DNA of 38,701 nt, from the NCBI GenBank assembly GCA_958417755.1, contig CATZDY010000017.1, positions 1-38,701 on the forward strand, read 5' to 3'. The notes beneath the pieces are model-generated. The model saw nothing but the letters and a program-made list of their open reading frames with translations, was not told the DNA's origin and ran no database searches. Made by a program: the position numbers and the translations under genes. Position 1 is the first letter of the stretch. Every line of letters starts with the position of its first letter. Positions 22,877 through 32,708 of the stretch are shown one piece after another. The DNA is from an uncultured Peptococcaceae bacterium. Lineage in GTDB: Bacteria > Bacillota > Desulfotomaculia > Desulfotomaculales > Desulfocucumaceae.

Positions 22877-24832
22877 CTATTTGATATTCCAGGTAAAGCG
22901 ATTTTTACCATTTCCTTTTGCTTGGTAAAGGGCTTTATCAGCATGCTGAAACAGGTTGGTCAAGTCTTCTCCATGCATAGGATATAGCGCAACTCCAATG
23001 GTACAAAAAACCGCCTGACTTTTTTCCTGCACCCTATGAGGTTTGGCAAGGATTTCCATAAAAGCTGTCAGCTGCTTTTCCAATGCTTCTTCTGAAGTTA
23101 CTTGATCAAGATAAATAATAAATTCATCCCCGCCAAAACGTCCGCAAATATCCCCGCTTTCTTGAAAATACTGTTGGATTCTTCTGGCAATTTCCTGAAG
23201 AATGATATCTGCATCCAAATGCCCCAACTGTTCATTCAGCTGGCGGAAATTATCAATATCAAGAATCAAAATTGCATGCTTTTTATGATGCCCTTGTGGG
23301 TTAAGCTGCTCCTCAATCTGTGCCAGCACACTGCGTTTATTCAATAAACCAGTAAGAGGATCGCTTTGGACTTGTTCTTCCAGGGCTGTAAGCTTCTTTT
23401 TTTGGTCATCAATATCAGAAATTGTACCAATCACCAAATAAGGGGTTCCCTGTTGGTCAAAAATTGATTTCGCCCGTACCCGGCACCAAACATATATCAT
23501 TCCATCATGGGTATACTTTTTTAATCGATACTCAATATCCGTAAAGGGAGCTCCCTGTTTCATTGCTTCTTGGGTGCTCTTCACCTTGGGGAAATCTTCT
23601 GGATGAATGTATCCGCTATAATTATGAATAGAAGATCTTTTATCAACAGGTAAATATCCATACCGTTTGGCAAACAGAGGGGAATAATGAATGGAATTCT
23701 TATCCAAATCCCATTCAAATACCACATCATCAATTTGCTCATAAATGGTTCGTAAACGTGCTTCATTCAAACGTTGGGCATCTTGACGGGCCACACTATC
23801 CGTCATATCCGAAAGCCATAGTAAGTACCCTGATATGGTTTCATTTTTTTGTAGAACCTTGACTGACGGTTTATAAATACGATCATGATATTGAATCACA
23901 CTATAATCTTCCTGGGATATGATTTTTTGCAATGATTCAGAAATTTCTTGTAATGGCTGACTATTTTTTTTTATTTTCTGCAACTCAGGGAAAATCTGTA
24001 AAGCCACTGTATTGGCATTCTGAAACATAAATTGCGCATTTGTTAAAATCAAGCCATCTTGTATGGAAGCTAACACAGTATCAGCCGCTGATTCGTAAAT
24101 ATTTAAAATGCTAGATTTTTTAAACACATATAGCAATAGTAAACCGGAAATCACATAGGCGCATAACTCATAATTGGCAGCAGCTTCAGCCCCCATCCAA
24201 AGGAGTAGATGCAAAAAAGTAGGAAGTAGAATGGCAATGAATAATAGCAAAGGCTCTTTGTTTTTTCTTTCATTCCTCTTGAAAATATAACACAAATTGA
24301 TGATGAGCATTGCCAGACAATAGCCAAGAGCCTGCAACATATAAACTGTATGTAAAACTCCATATGTTGTTACTTCTTGTAATACTCCGTTAACCAACAT
24401 ATAGTGATAGGATTGATAGAAAAATGGATGCTGCTCAATGGTAAAAGTAGCAATGGTCAACCCACTGCTCAATAAAACCAAGGGAATGATAATCCGTTTG
24501 GAAAGATTAATTTGAAAATAATGCAAGTAAAATAAGAATAACAGAAAATATATCCAACAATTTCCTAGGTATACTAATTTTTTACAAATAATCAATGCTT
24601 CTACTGTGGAACTGTTGATGCGGAACCAACGTCCCAACATCATGACCCCAATGCTAACCATCAATAATTGGACAATGGTTTGCACCCGGCTGGGCCTTTG
24701 TAGGGAGATGATGACCAGACAAACTGCTATGCCAATTAATCCGGTAGCATACAAAATATGCTCCAAATCCAAATCGCATCCTCTCCCCCAATTTAGATTA
24801 TCAATATGACTCATGACTATAGCATGAATCAT
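22877..24832 (-). CDS. Membrane-bound 7TM-PAS-GGDEF protein, probable diguanylate cyclase
   Basis: A 651-aa protein. Residues about 25-245 hold seven hydrophobic helices of the kind found in 7TM histidine-kinase sensor regions. A PAS-like linker follows (about 255-350), then a PAS domain with PAC end (about 370-490: RTIYEQIDDVVFEWDL, YSGYIHPEDF, IEYRLKKYTHDGMIYVW, VIGTISDIDDQKK). A GGDEF domain ends the protein, with DPLTGLLNKRS, LDIDNFRQLNEQLGH, and the intact active loop RFGGDEF near residue 565. The upstream RxxD product-inhibition site is not evident (QESG in that place). It should make cyclic di-GMP in response to a membrane or cytosolic signal. The start is uncertain: no strong binding site precedes 24832, and a TTG further in has GGGAGAGG before it. 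Confidence 0.93.
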   Translation of the reverse strand: MIHAIVMSHIDNLNWGRGCDLDLEHILYATGLIGIAVCLVIISLQRPSRVQTIVQLLMVSIGVMMLGRWFRINSSTVEALIICKKLVYLGNCWIYFLLFLFYLHYFQINLSKRIIIPLVLLSSGLTIATFTIEQHPFFYQSYHYMLVNGVLQEVTTYGVLHTVYMLQALGYCLAMLIINLCYIFKRNERKNKEPLLLFIAILLPTFLHLLLWMGAEAAANYELCAYVISGLLLLYVFKKSSILNIYESAADTVLASIQDGLILTNAQFMFQNANTVALQIFPELQKIKKNSQPLQEISESLQKIISQEDYSVIQYHDRIYKPSVKVLQKNETISGYLLWLSDMTDSVARQDAQRLNEARLRTIYEQIDDVVFEWDLDKNSIHYSPLFAKRYGYLPVDKRSSIHNYSGYIHPEDFPKVKSTQEAMKQGAPFTDIEYRLKKYTHDGMIYVWCRVRAKSIFDQQGTPYLVIGTISDIDDQKKKLTALEEQVQSDPLTGLLNKRSVLAQIEEQLNPQGHHKKHAILILDIDNFRQLNEQLGHLDADIILQEIARRIQQYFQESGDICGRFGGDEFIIYLDQVTSEEALEKQLTAFMEILAKPHRVQEKSQAVFCTIGVALYPMHGEDLTNLFQHADKALYQAKGNGKNRFTWNIK

Positions 24833-25190
24833 TTCTACTTGTTATTGTAACACGGCCCTTAAAAAGAAACAATTCCAGGCAAATGCTGCGCAGGAAATAT
24901 ACAAACCCAAGTTTTCACAGCAATGCAATGCTATTCTCTGCCTTCAAAGCATTGATGAAAATTTGCCAGTTCCCATTCATCCCGAAACAATAGAATGGAT
25001 AAACATGCTTCCCCCAAAACCCAGGAAAGCCAAAAGCTAAAACAAGCCTGCCCCTTATCCCAAACATGGTCTAATAAAATGCAAAACCAAAGCATATTTT
25101 AAAGGGTCAGCCAATATAATACTGTATAAACATGATTCCCTTGCCCCAATCAATTCCCTATCCATAGAAACACCCTCTATCCTCATATGC
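24833..25190. other. Intergenic stretch without a recognisable gene
   Basis: About 360 bases between the GGDEF gene start and the terminator behind the FeoB fragment. No frame, repeat or clear promoter was found; the promoter of the GGDEF gene must lie here. Confidence 0.4.
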
Positions 25191-25194
25191 TTAT

Positions 25195-25237
25195 AAAAAG
25201 TCACAAACCAGTCCCTTTGGTTTGTGACTCCCCTTTT
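25195..25237. terminator. Bidirectional terminator after the FeoB fragment
   Basis: GTCACAAACC at 25200-25209 and GGTTTGTGAC at 25219-25228 form a perfect 10-bp stem. On the - strand five T follow directly, and on the + strand TCCCCTTTTT follows. Confidence 0.8.
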
Positions 25238-25271
25238 TATTCTTATCTTATGATTTACAACCCTATGTTTA

Positions 25272-26051
25272 TCACCATCCTAATAATCTGGCTGTTTGGC
25301 TCACCAGCATACAAACCAAGCAAGCCACGCCCAAGGGAACCAATGCCCCCACCATTGCCCAACGAAAACCACCGGATTCTTTCCAAATGGTTAGCAAAGT
25401 GGTGCCGCAGGGATAGTGCAAGAGGGAAAACAACATCATACAAACCACAGTGACCCAGGTCCAATTGTGTTCCACCACAAGCAATTGATACAATCCTTGC
25501 AAACTACCCAATTCAGTCATGGATCCAGCGGACAAGTACCCCATGATTAAAATGGGTAAAACAATCTCATTGGCCGGCAAGGCCAGGATAAAGGCAGCCA
25601 AGATGAAACCATCCAACCCCAGAAAAGAACCAATGGGATTCAGCCAATGGGCAAAGTGAGTCAATAAGCTGGTGCCATTCACTTGAATATTGGCCAAAAG
25701 CCAAGTGGCTGCCCCGGCAGGAATGGCCATAATGACCGCCCGCCGCAGGACAAACAAGGTGCGATCAAAAACAGAACGTACAATGATTCTACCCCATTGG
25801 GGTTTGCGATAGGGAGGCAATTCCAAAGCAAAGGAAGAGGCTTCTCCGGGTAAAATGGTTCGGGAGAATATCCAAGAAATAACCAGCGTCATGACCACGC
25901 CAAAAACCACAACACCCAATACGATCAATGTGGCCAACAAAGAAGAAGAAATGCTTCCCACGCCTCCCAATACCAACAAACCAGCCAAAGCAATTAACAA
26001 TGGAAATGCGCCACCATCCAAAGGGAAAGTTTGCGCCTTTGGATGACCTTC
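25272..26051 (-). pseudogene. feoB: C-terminal fragment of an FeoB-type ferrous iron transporter
   Basis: About 250 residues of the FeoB membrane part (gate and FeoB C-terminal helices): SFALELPPYRKPQWGRI, VFDRTLFVLRRAV, FILALPANEIVLPI, and LLHYPCGTTLLTIWKESG are all characteristic. The GTPase domain and first helices are missing. The frame is open right up to the stop codon of the serine recombinase gene at 26052, and similarity to FeoB seems to begin only some 15-20 bases beyond that. The gene appears to have been cut by integration of an element carrying the recombinase. The N-terminal half is not in the window. A terminator still follows. Confidence 0.88.
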
Positions 26052-27677
26052 CTATTGGCTATCAATAAAAATATGCAAGTCATTTTCATGCCAAACAATT
26101 TTTTGTACCAATAATTTGATAAAGGCACGCTTTTCTTGAATTGTCAGTATATTGACATGATTTTTCAAGCTTGATAGTACCCTGGCTATCACATTGACTT
26201 GGATTGTTTTTTCTGCCATCAAACTGCCATCTTTTAAGCTTTGCTCTCTTTTTTGGGTTAAATCTGCAATTTCTTGGTCCAGTGCAGTGACCCGGGCATT
26301 GACCCGCTGCACAAAAGCAGCGCTAAGATTCCCTTGGGATAAGGTAGCAATGAGGTTATTCATTTCTTCATTGCCCTTTTTTATCTTGGCTTCAAGCAAG
26401 CTCAAGGGATCTTCCATTACCTGACTTTGCAAGTCTTGTTTGAGTTTTCTCAAAAGCTTATCAATGTTTGCGCCCTTGTCCGTATACTTTATCAAGGATT
26501 CCCAAACCACATCATCAGCTTGCTGTCCATTGATATTTTGACAATCACACAATTCTCTGCCACCGCGCATTTTATTATTGCACATATAATCATACAAATT
26601 CGGATTTGCACCTTTGCCGCTACGATGCTTTGCAAACATCCGGCTGCCGCAGTTAGCGCAATAAATCAAGCCAGATAACAAAGAATAGTTGTTGTGTATT
26701 TTGGCAGGTTTTTTGCCTGTGGGGATATTGTCCTCAAGGATGTTTTGCACAGCCACCCACTTTTTACCAGGCATGAGGCCTTTATGCTTGCCAATGGCTA
26801 TAATCCATTTTTCAATGGCTTGACGTGGTGCATGTTTCTTAGTATAGTCACGCTTGTTATAGGCAAGCAGTCCAAAGTGACGGGAACAATCCTTTTCTTC
26901 AAAGCAAACATCAGCTTGATTGGCCATAAAATATGCAAAAGCCTCTTGGTCTGCCATACAATACACAGGATTTTGCAATATCTGTTTAATGCCAAGTAAA
27001 GAATAATATTTGCCGTTGCGGGATTTTACCCCCTGTTGAATTAAATATTTGCTTACCCCGGATATACTGCGCAATTCCAAAAATTTTTCATACATCAAAT
27101 CAATGACTCTTAACTCGTCGGGATTGTCTTTCAGCTTACAGGAAGTTTTTATCTTCCCATCAATAATAATTTCCTGCAATTTTTCAGAAGTATATCCCGT
27201 AGGAGTTGTGCCACCAAGCCAGCGCCCGGTACGGGCAAGCATAAGCATATTATCTCGAACACGCTCTGCAATGGTTTCACGCTCTAATTGAGCAAAAACC
27301 GAAGCAATGTACATCATGGCCTTGCCCATAGGCTTTGATGTATCAAATTCCTCTTTGATACAAACAAAGGAAATACCACGTTCATTCAGTACTTCGATCA
27401 AAGAGGAAAAGTCGCTGACATTACGGCTGATACGGTCAAGACGGTAACAAACAACAAAATCAGGTTTTTTTTGCTTAATATCCCGGAGCATTTGTTGGAA
27501 CTGCGGCCTATCCGCATTTTTAGCTGAAAAGCCCTCATCCTCATACACTGTTATAGTATCATCAACAAACTCAGGAAACTTTGTGGCAATGTATTGCTTG
27601 CACATTTCAATTTGGTTTTCAATGCTCTCACCTTTGCCTGTATATACGGATTTACGACTATAAATGAAAAACTGCAA
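26052..27677 (-). CDS. Large serine recombinase (site-specific integrase)
   Basis: A 541-aa protein: N-terminal resolvase domain with catalytic Ser in IYSRKS (Ser7), YRLDRISRN, and LERETIAERVRDNM. The recombinase domain follows (GRWLGGTTPTGY, GVKSRNGKYYSLLGIKQILQNPVY). A zinc ribbon has CANCG and later Cys residues (about 345-395), and the C-terminal part is a helical coiled coil. This is the layout of phage, ICE and SCCmec-type large serine integrases. It starts with TTG, preceded by GGTGG. Its stop codon abuts a truncated FeoB gene, which marks one end of the element (att junction). No other phage or conjugation gene is visible, so the rest of the element is small, decayed, or beyond the window. 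Confidence 0.95.
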   Translation of the reverse strand: MQFFIYSRKSVYTGKGESIENQIEMCKQYIATKFPEFVDDTITVYEDEGFSAKNADRPQFQQMLRDIKQKKPDFVVCYRLDRISRNVSDFSSLIEVLNERGISFVCIKEEFDTSKPMGKAMMYIASVFAQLERETIAERVRDNMLMLARTGRWLGGTTPTGYTSEKLQEIIIDGKIKTSCKLKDNPDELRVIDLMYEKFLELRSISGVSKYLIQQGVKSRNGKYYSLLGIKQILQNPVYCMADQEAFAYFMANQADVCFEEKDCSRHFGLLAYNKRDYTKKHAPRQAIEKWIIAIGKHKGLMPGKKWVAVQNILEDNIPTGKKPAKIHNNYSLLSGLIYCANCGSRMFAKHRSGKGANPNLYDYMCNNKMRGGRELCDCQNINGQQADDVVWESLIKYTDKGANIDKLLRKLKQDLQSQVMEDPLSLLEAKIKKGNEEMNNLIATLSQGNLSAAFVQRVNARVTALDQEIADLTQKREQSLKDGSLMAEKTIQVNVIARVLSSLKNHVNILTIQEKRAFIKLLVQKIVWHENDLHIFIDSQ

Positions 27678-27882
27678 ACCCTATTCACCACCTTCTAGCT
27701 TATTAGATAGGCAAACAAGATTTCGCCCATGCTTTGACCTGAACCCTTATCACCTGCCGTCACTTATCCAACATTTTTGGGCGTTTTTTTATATTGATAC
27801 ATTCTTATTGGCCCTTTTCACATAAAATTCACCTCATCATGACTATAGTACCTCGCCTTATATCACAATATATGAGTTAAGC

Positions 27883-28074
27883 ATGCAAACAAATGTTATA
27901 TCATTAATAAATACCCTAGATTTTCAAAAAACCAAGGATGTTTTTTTCCCCTCATATCAGTGCAAGGAAAAGACCTGGTTCATAACAGTTTATTTTCCTT
28001 ATACCCACCAGCTCTACAAAGTGATATCCCCCAAGCTGCTAACAATGCCCCATGAAAATTTCCCAGAACATTGA
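27883..28074 (+). CDS. Possible 63-aa protein of unknown function
   Basis: The frame gives a plausible soluble sequence (FFPSYQCKEKTWFITVYFPYTHQLYKVISPK), but no ribosome binding site stands before the ATG and I recognise no family. It lies in the 586-base gap between the recombinase gene and the next clear gene; the rest of that gap shows nothing else. Confidence 0.25.
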   Translation: MQTNVISLINTLDFQKTKDVFFPSYQCKEKTWFITVYFPYTHQLYKVISPKLLTMPHENFPEH

Positions 28075-28263
28075 AGCTACCCCTGACAGGATTATCATGT
28101 ATGTATCGCGAAAATGTTGGTATGATTCGTGAAGCCAGGGTAATTCACTTGTAAAACGCCAATAAATAATCTATAGAAAACAAAAGCCGTTTAAAGGCAA
28201 TGGAAAAGGAATGAATGGGATGCAGTGATGTGAAAACATTATGTAGAAAGGAAAACTGCTAGT

Positions 28264-28965
28264 ATGCATATACTATATTTGCTTTTAAAACCGGATTATG
28301 TCTGGGAATTGCTATTCATCATCTTGATTTGTTTGGGGATATTGATATGTTTACCTGCAGTCTTTATACATAGGTGTTCTTTGTTGAAGAAGCTCACCCA
28401 ATACAAATTTGTCATCTTGCCCCTCTTAATGTTGTTATTAATGGTTGGGTTTATGGCCAAATTTGATTTAAATCAAATCAAAGCATATTATTTTGCTAAA
28501 CAATATGGTTGGAATGTTATTGACATCGGGGTGGCCCAAGAAATATTATTTCAAGAAAAGGAAAGTGAAAATATTTCGGAAGGAAGCAATACACTTGTAT
28601 ATCATATCAATGATCCCCGAGATTTATCACCACTCATTTGTTCTGAAATTGCCAATTTACCTTCTGAGCAAATCATCAATAAGAAAATAACAGTATATCC
28701 CTTGAAAGTAAAGGAGAACATAGATTTTACGTATCAGGGTATTGTGTTTCAATCCGATATTGTTGTCAATATTGGCTTTTACAATCATAAAATCGTATAT
28801 GCAGTATTGTTTATCCACAACAATCCATTGGGTTTTGGTTATTATCCAATCACATACCATCGTGATGCGATCAAAGAAGAAATGATAAAGGTATACAACA
28901 ATAGACCATCCTATATCCCCATTTACGGTAATGTTCGTATCAGTCATTTACCAGCTTTATCATGA
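28264..28965 (+). CDS. Two-helix membrane protein of unknown function
   Basis: A 233-aa protein with two hydrophobic helices in the first 70 residues (about 13-33 and 48-66), then a domain of some 165 residues that is probably outside the membrane (AYYFAKQYGWNVIDIGVAQEIL, then GFGYYPITYHRDAIKEEMI). I do not recognise a family. AAAGGA lies about 12 bases before the ATG. It is convergent with the lipoprotein gene at 29258-29785, with a shared terminator between. Confidence 0.7.
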   Translation: MHILYLLLKPDYVWELLFIILICLGILICLPAVFIHRCSLLKKLTQYKFVILPLLMLLLMVGFMAKFDLNQIKAYYFAKQYGWNVIDIGVAQEILFQEKESENISEGSNTLVYHINDPRDLSPLICSEIANLPSEQIINKKITVYPLKVKENIDFTYQGIVFQSDIVVNIGFYNHKIVYAVLFIHNNPLGFGYYPITYHRDAIKEEMIKVYNNRPSYIPIYGNVRISHLPALS

Positions 28966-29169
28966 TCCAGGGTATCCTTGTATTCTTTCTCCTTATCAAA
29001 CAAAAGATCATCAATATGAAAATATTTAAGACTTTAACAATAAACGTCACCATCTGAACATATTAGATAGGCTTGATTCATTAGATACGAATTTCTTTGA
29101 TATACATTCGCTATGAACGCATTCAAACGCCATATCAGGCATCATATAAAATTTAAATACAAGCAACAA

Positions 29170-29195
29170 AAAAGAGAGCTTTAAAGCTCTCTTTT
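29170..29195. terminator. Bidirectional terminator between convergent genes
   Basis: A 26-bp perfect palindrome AAAAGAGAGC...GCTCTCTTTT. It serves both the membrane protein gene on the + strand and the lipoprotein gene on the - strand. Confidence 0.85.
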
Positions 29196-29257
29196 CTAAG
29201 CTAGTTGGCCACAAAGCCTTTATGATTGTGGAATCACTTTTGAGCCGGAATCTGTAT

Positions 29258-29785
29258 TTATTCCAGTAGCGCGCTCTTTTCCAAGGCTTTTCCTTTGGCA
29301 TATGCATTCACATAAGCTATTTTGCTTTTATCAAAATCATTTATCTCAAAATGCATATTACAGTGACATTTATCACCTGCCACATAAAATATATTCGTTC
29401 CTTTTTGCAAAACGATTTCTTCATCCCTCCCAATATGATACAATGCTTCCTCTGTTGCCCCTGCCAAGGTAAAGGTTGTTTTATCCCTCGTTCCCTCCAG
29501 ATAATAGCCCAAATTTATACCATCTTCATGCTGGGTGCTATAGGTATAATGTATGGTTGCTTTCATATCTTCTGTGACTTCAACAAATAAAAATGCTGCT
29601 TCTGTTTCTGCCAAATACACATCAAAATCAGCTGTAATGATATCTCCATCTTTTACTTCCAAGGTGTTAAAAATACTGGTTTGAGCATTGAAAAAGTCAC
29701 GTTTAGTAGTATCATCTATTTTTCCACATCCAGCAAGGACAACAAACCATATGATGCTGATGAAGAGCAGTGCTGTTTTTTTCAA
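29258..29785 (-). CDS. Lipoprotein of unknown function
   Basis: About 175 residues. The likely start is a TTG at 29785 that gives MKKTALLFISIIWFVVLAGCG, a classic lipoprotein signal with lipobox LAGC; AGGCGG stands 6 bases upstream. An in-frame ATG at 29824 would add 13 residues of poor signal-peptide character. The mature part is mostly beta-like (VKDGDIITADFDVYLAETEAAFLFVEV, then GRDEEIVLQKGTNIFYVAGDKCHC) and resembles small immunoglobulin-like or DUF-type lipoproteins that I cannot name. Confidence 0.7.
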   Translation of the reverse strand: MKKTALLFISIIWFVVLAGCGKIDDTTKRDFFNAQTSIFNTLEVKDGDIITADFDVYLAETEAAFLFVEVTEDMKATIHYTYSTQHEDGINLGYYLEGTRDKTTFTLAGATEEALYHIGRDEEIVLQKGTNIFYVAGDKCHCNMHFEINDFDKSKIAYVNAYAKGKALEKSALLE

Positions 29786-30089
29786 ATCATCCGCCTCATT
29801 CCCCATAACTTTATTTTTATACAAGTATATACTGGCAAGCTAAATTTGTCCGTAAAAATTTTAATCTTTCTAATGGAGTAAATGTAAGCAAGCTCTCAAG
29901 CTAAAGGATTAACTTTAAAATTCCCAGTTTGCAAAAAAACAACTATGCGCTATGATAGAAAGAGCAAGATAATTGTCAAAGAATAACAGGTTGGAGATTT
30001 TGAAGCATCTCAATCGAAGAATTTGCTATCTATCCATACCTAGGCAAGGGAATGACAATCAAAAACAATAAAGGATTGAAAGAAAAGCA

Positions 30090-30686
30090 ATGAAAAGAAA
30101 ATATATTGTACCAGTGATAGTCATCCTTATCTTAGCAGTGCTAGGTGGATGTATCACTTACTTGGTTGATATATGGGTAGAAAAAGACCAAACCTCTGAT
30201 ATTCACAGGTATGAAGAATATTTGGGGAAAGATGGACTACATAGGCAAAAATATTTAATAGCCAACCAAATTTTCCCAGAAACCATCCCTACTTCTGCAA
30301 AAGTTGAAACATTTATCTACCAGTATGACAATCCTTGGGACCCCAATTATGTGGTCTACCTTGTGTATACCTGTGATAAAAATGACTATGCGCAAGAAGT
30401 CCAGCGTTTATCAGCCCTTGAAAAAACCAAAGATACGCTGATTTATGGCGCAACGGGCTTTTCTTATCCTGTTGTGGCAATCCAGGCGGATCCTTACCAC
30501 GGCTATGTGTATGCTTTAGCAGATGAAAAACACCAAAAGCTTATGTATGTAGAAATAACATTTTGTAATTTTTTCAGTGATATTGCCTATCAAAAAATCA
30601 TTGATCCCTCCCATTTACCAAAGGGATTTGATGCAACTAACAAAAACGATACAAAAAAACATTTTGAACAACAATCTGAACACTAA
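30090..30686 (+). CDS. Membrane-anchored or lipoprotein of unknown function
   Basis: A 198-aa protein with a basic start and one hydrophobic segment MKRKYIVPVIVILILAVLGG followed by Cys, so it may be a lipoprotein (LGGC) or a single-helix protein. The outward domain is acidic and aromatic-rich (YDNPWDPNYVVYLVYTCDKNDY, then QADPYHGYVYALADEK). No family recognised. A weak binding site AAAGGATTGAAAG lies upstream. A terminator follows at 30762-30802. Confidence 0.65.
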   Translation: MKRKYIVPVIVILILAVLGGCITYLVDIWVEKDQTSDIHRYEEYLGKDGLHRQKYLIANQIFPETIPTSAKVETFIYQYDNPWDPNYVVYLVYTCDKNDYAQEVQRLSALEKTKDTLIYGATGFSYPVVAIQADPYHGYVYALADEKHQKLMYVEITFCNFFSDIAYQKIIDPSHLPKGFDATNKNDTKKHFEQQSEH

Positions 30687-30761
30687 GCTAAATGCATGCC
30701 CTAGCTTTATCTAAAACCATCTTGCGTTCACACACGAGTTGTTCATACCATATTCTAGTGT

Positions 30762-30802
30762 AAAGCGAAAGTTATTCTTTTAGAATTTGCTCTCGCTTTT
30801 TT
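30762..30802 (+). terminator. Terminator
   Basis: AAAGCGA at 30762-30768 pairs with TCGCTTT at 30793-30799. An inner TTATTC/GAAT pairing supports the stem, and T continues to 30802. Confidence 0.65.
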
Positions 30803-30926
30803 AATGGTCTATCTATTCGGTTATTCTCTTCTGTTGCATTCATGGATAGTAAAAAGCCAAGGATAAATAATATGATATTTTAAATCTTAATGGAAAAAAC
30901 TCTATAATTCATGTATACTAGCTGAT

Positions 30927-32696
30927 TTATTGCAGGATGAAATATTGATTGACAATTCTTTGTAAAGCATCACGATTTGCCATCCAATACCCCACCCAAT
31001 AAGCATCATGCTCAATATCAGCAAAATTTCCCGGTAATATGAATACTTTCACTTTATCTGGATCCATGTTTTTGAAAATTCTATAATCTTCTTGCAACTT
31101 AAGAACCGGATAGTTTGTTACCACATTGTTAGATATTTCTTTCAAAATATCATTTGATATCATATTTCTTAACATTAATTTCTGTTTGATAAGCGCTTGA
31201 AGAAAGCTTAAGATGGTTTCATTTCTCCCAATATCTCCCTGGGGATAGCTACGAAAGCGCAACAACAGTTCTGCTTTCTCACCGTCTAACATTTGCACCC
31301 CTTTGGGCAAAGTTAAATATTTGTCAGATTGCTCTGGATAGTACATCTCAGTGGGTACATCAAACTCCACTCCACCTAGCATATCAACAATATCTCTAAA
31401 AATTTCAAGATTAATCCCTAAATAATAGTTTACAGGTATTTGAAAATCCTTTCGTACAACATCAATGACATCCTGTTCTGTCCTGCCATTGGATAATAGT
31501 GCCGAAATTTTAGTCCTTTGGTTTTCTTTTGTTATCAATGTATCCCTGGGAATTGATAGAATTGTCATGTTTTTATTGGCTTTATCCGCTGAAATAACCA
31601 ATAAAGAGTCAACTCTTCTTTGGCTATCTATACAACTGAGTAATACATTTATTTTACTGCCAGCCACAGTATCCACTTCAAAATGAGTACTTGCCTCATT
31701 CATGTTCTTTGTGCTTTTATTCTGCAATATTCCGCTTGCCAATACCATGGTGGAAAACATAAAAACTGCCAGAACAACAGATACAATGGCAACGACCAGG
31801 TTGGTTTTTTTGGCTTTTCGAATCATACTGAATCTCCTTTTTAGCATTTTTTTGCTACTTGCCATTTGCGTTGTCAAAAACCTTGGTTTTGCCCTAACAT
31901 TAGATAATACATGTAAAATCATATTCATATAGCCCTTTTGCTGCTCCTCATTCATATCTGCTGTGACTGACAAATCACAGGAAATTTCACATTCTTCCTC
32001 AATTTGTCTTGCTACTATATAGACAAAAGGGTTAAACCAATGTAGGGCGTTTACAAACATGGCAAACCATTTATATAAAAGGTCATGCCGCTTGTAATGC
32101 GTCATCTCATGCAAGATGATATAATTCAAATCTTCCTTTGTTAATTCCATATTTGGAAGAAATAAGACAGGTCTAAACAATCCCACAAGCAAAGGAGCAT
32201 CAAGCATATCTGTCCTACGAACAGCAATTTTCTCTGTTTTTATTGCAGCACAAGAGGCTTTTTGCGAGTTTCTATGAAGTGCATTTAAAAATATAATGTA
32301 TCTGATTATCCGAAAGGTCAAAAACAAAATTGCGCAGATGCACCAAAGATGACTTGCTATTTTTACAAACATATTCCTTGTAACAGATGGTGTGGGCAAT
32401 GCCTTCTGCGGGCTGATAAGCAGGTCCTTGGGCATTGCTTGGATTTTCATCTCTGATTCCTGTATCTTTATAGCTTGAGATACCTGCTCTTGCATTATAT
32501 TGCCTGCTGGTACTGTTGCTGAAAATTTGGCTGGCACAGGCAATAGCAGAACAAATAAAACCATTAACCAGACATAATACTGCCATTTAGGGCTAAAAAA
32601 TCTCCGGGTCATTGGCTTTACAAGTAACAACAGAATGGTGAACATACTTCCCACAGCTGACATCAGAAGTATTGTTTCGAATATTTGCGTTATCAA
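30927..32696 (-). CDS. BlaR1-type M56 metalloprotease fused to an LCP (LytR-CpsA-Psr) domain
   Basis: A 589-aa fusion. The N-terminal 320 residues are a BlaR1/MecR1-like membrane protease: helices at about 10-27, 38-53 and 112-138, zinc motif HEMTH (196-200), downstream QIEEECEISCD, and a last helix at about 300-322. Where BlaR1 carries a penicillin-binding sensor, this protein has an LCP domain (about 348-510): RRVDSLLVISAD, TILSIPRDTLI, YYLGINLEIFRDIVDMLGGV, and LLLRFRSYPQGDIGRNE, with the Asp and Arg residues used for binding polyprenyl pyrophosphate. LCP enzymes attach glycopolymers to cell wall. The gene follows a BlaI repressor gene by 12 bases and starts with TTG after AAGGAGGG. A protease that senses lipid-linked wall precursors and inactivates BlaI is a reasonable inference. 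Confidence 0.92.
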   Translation of the reverse strand: MITQIFETILLMSAVGSMFTILLLLVKPMTRRFFSPKWQYYVWLMVLFVLLLPVPAKFSATVPAGNIMQEQVSQAIKIQESEMKIQAMPKDLLISPQKALPTPSVTRNMFVKIASHLWCICAILFLTFRIIRYIIFLNALHRNSQKASCAAIKTEKIAVRRTDMLDAPLLVGLFRPVLFLPNMELTKEDLNYIILHEMTHYKRHDLLYKWFAMFVNALHWFNPFVYIVARQIEEECEISCDLSVTADMNEEQQKGYMNMILHVLSNVRAKPRFLTTQMASSKKMLKRRFSMIRKAKKTNLVVAIVSVVLAVFMFSTMVLASGILQNKSTKNMNEASTHFEVDTVAGSKINVLLSCIDSQRRVDSLLVISADKANKNMTILSIPRDTLITKENQRTKISALLSNGRTEQDVIDVVRKDFQIPVNYYLGINLEIFRDIVDMLGGVEFDVPTEMYYPEQSDKYLTLPKGVQMLDGEKAELLLRFRSYPQGDIGRNETILSFLQALIKQKLMLRNMISNDILKEISNNVVTNYPVLKLQEDYRIFKNMDPDKVKVFILPGNFADIEHDAYWVGYWMANRDALQRIVNQYFILQ

Positions 32697-32708
32697 GAAA
32701 AGCCCTCC

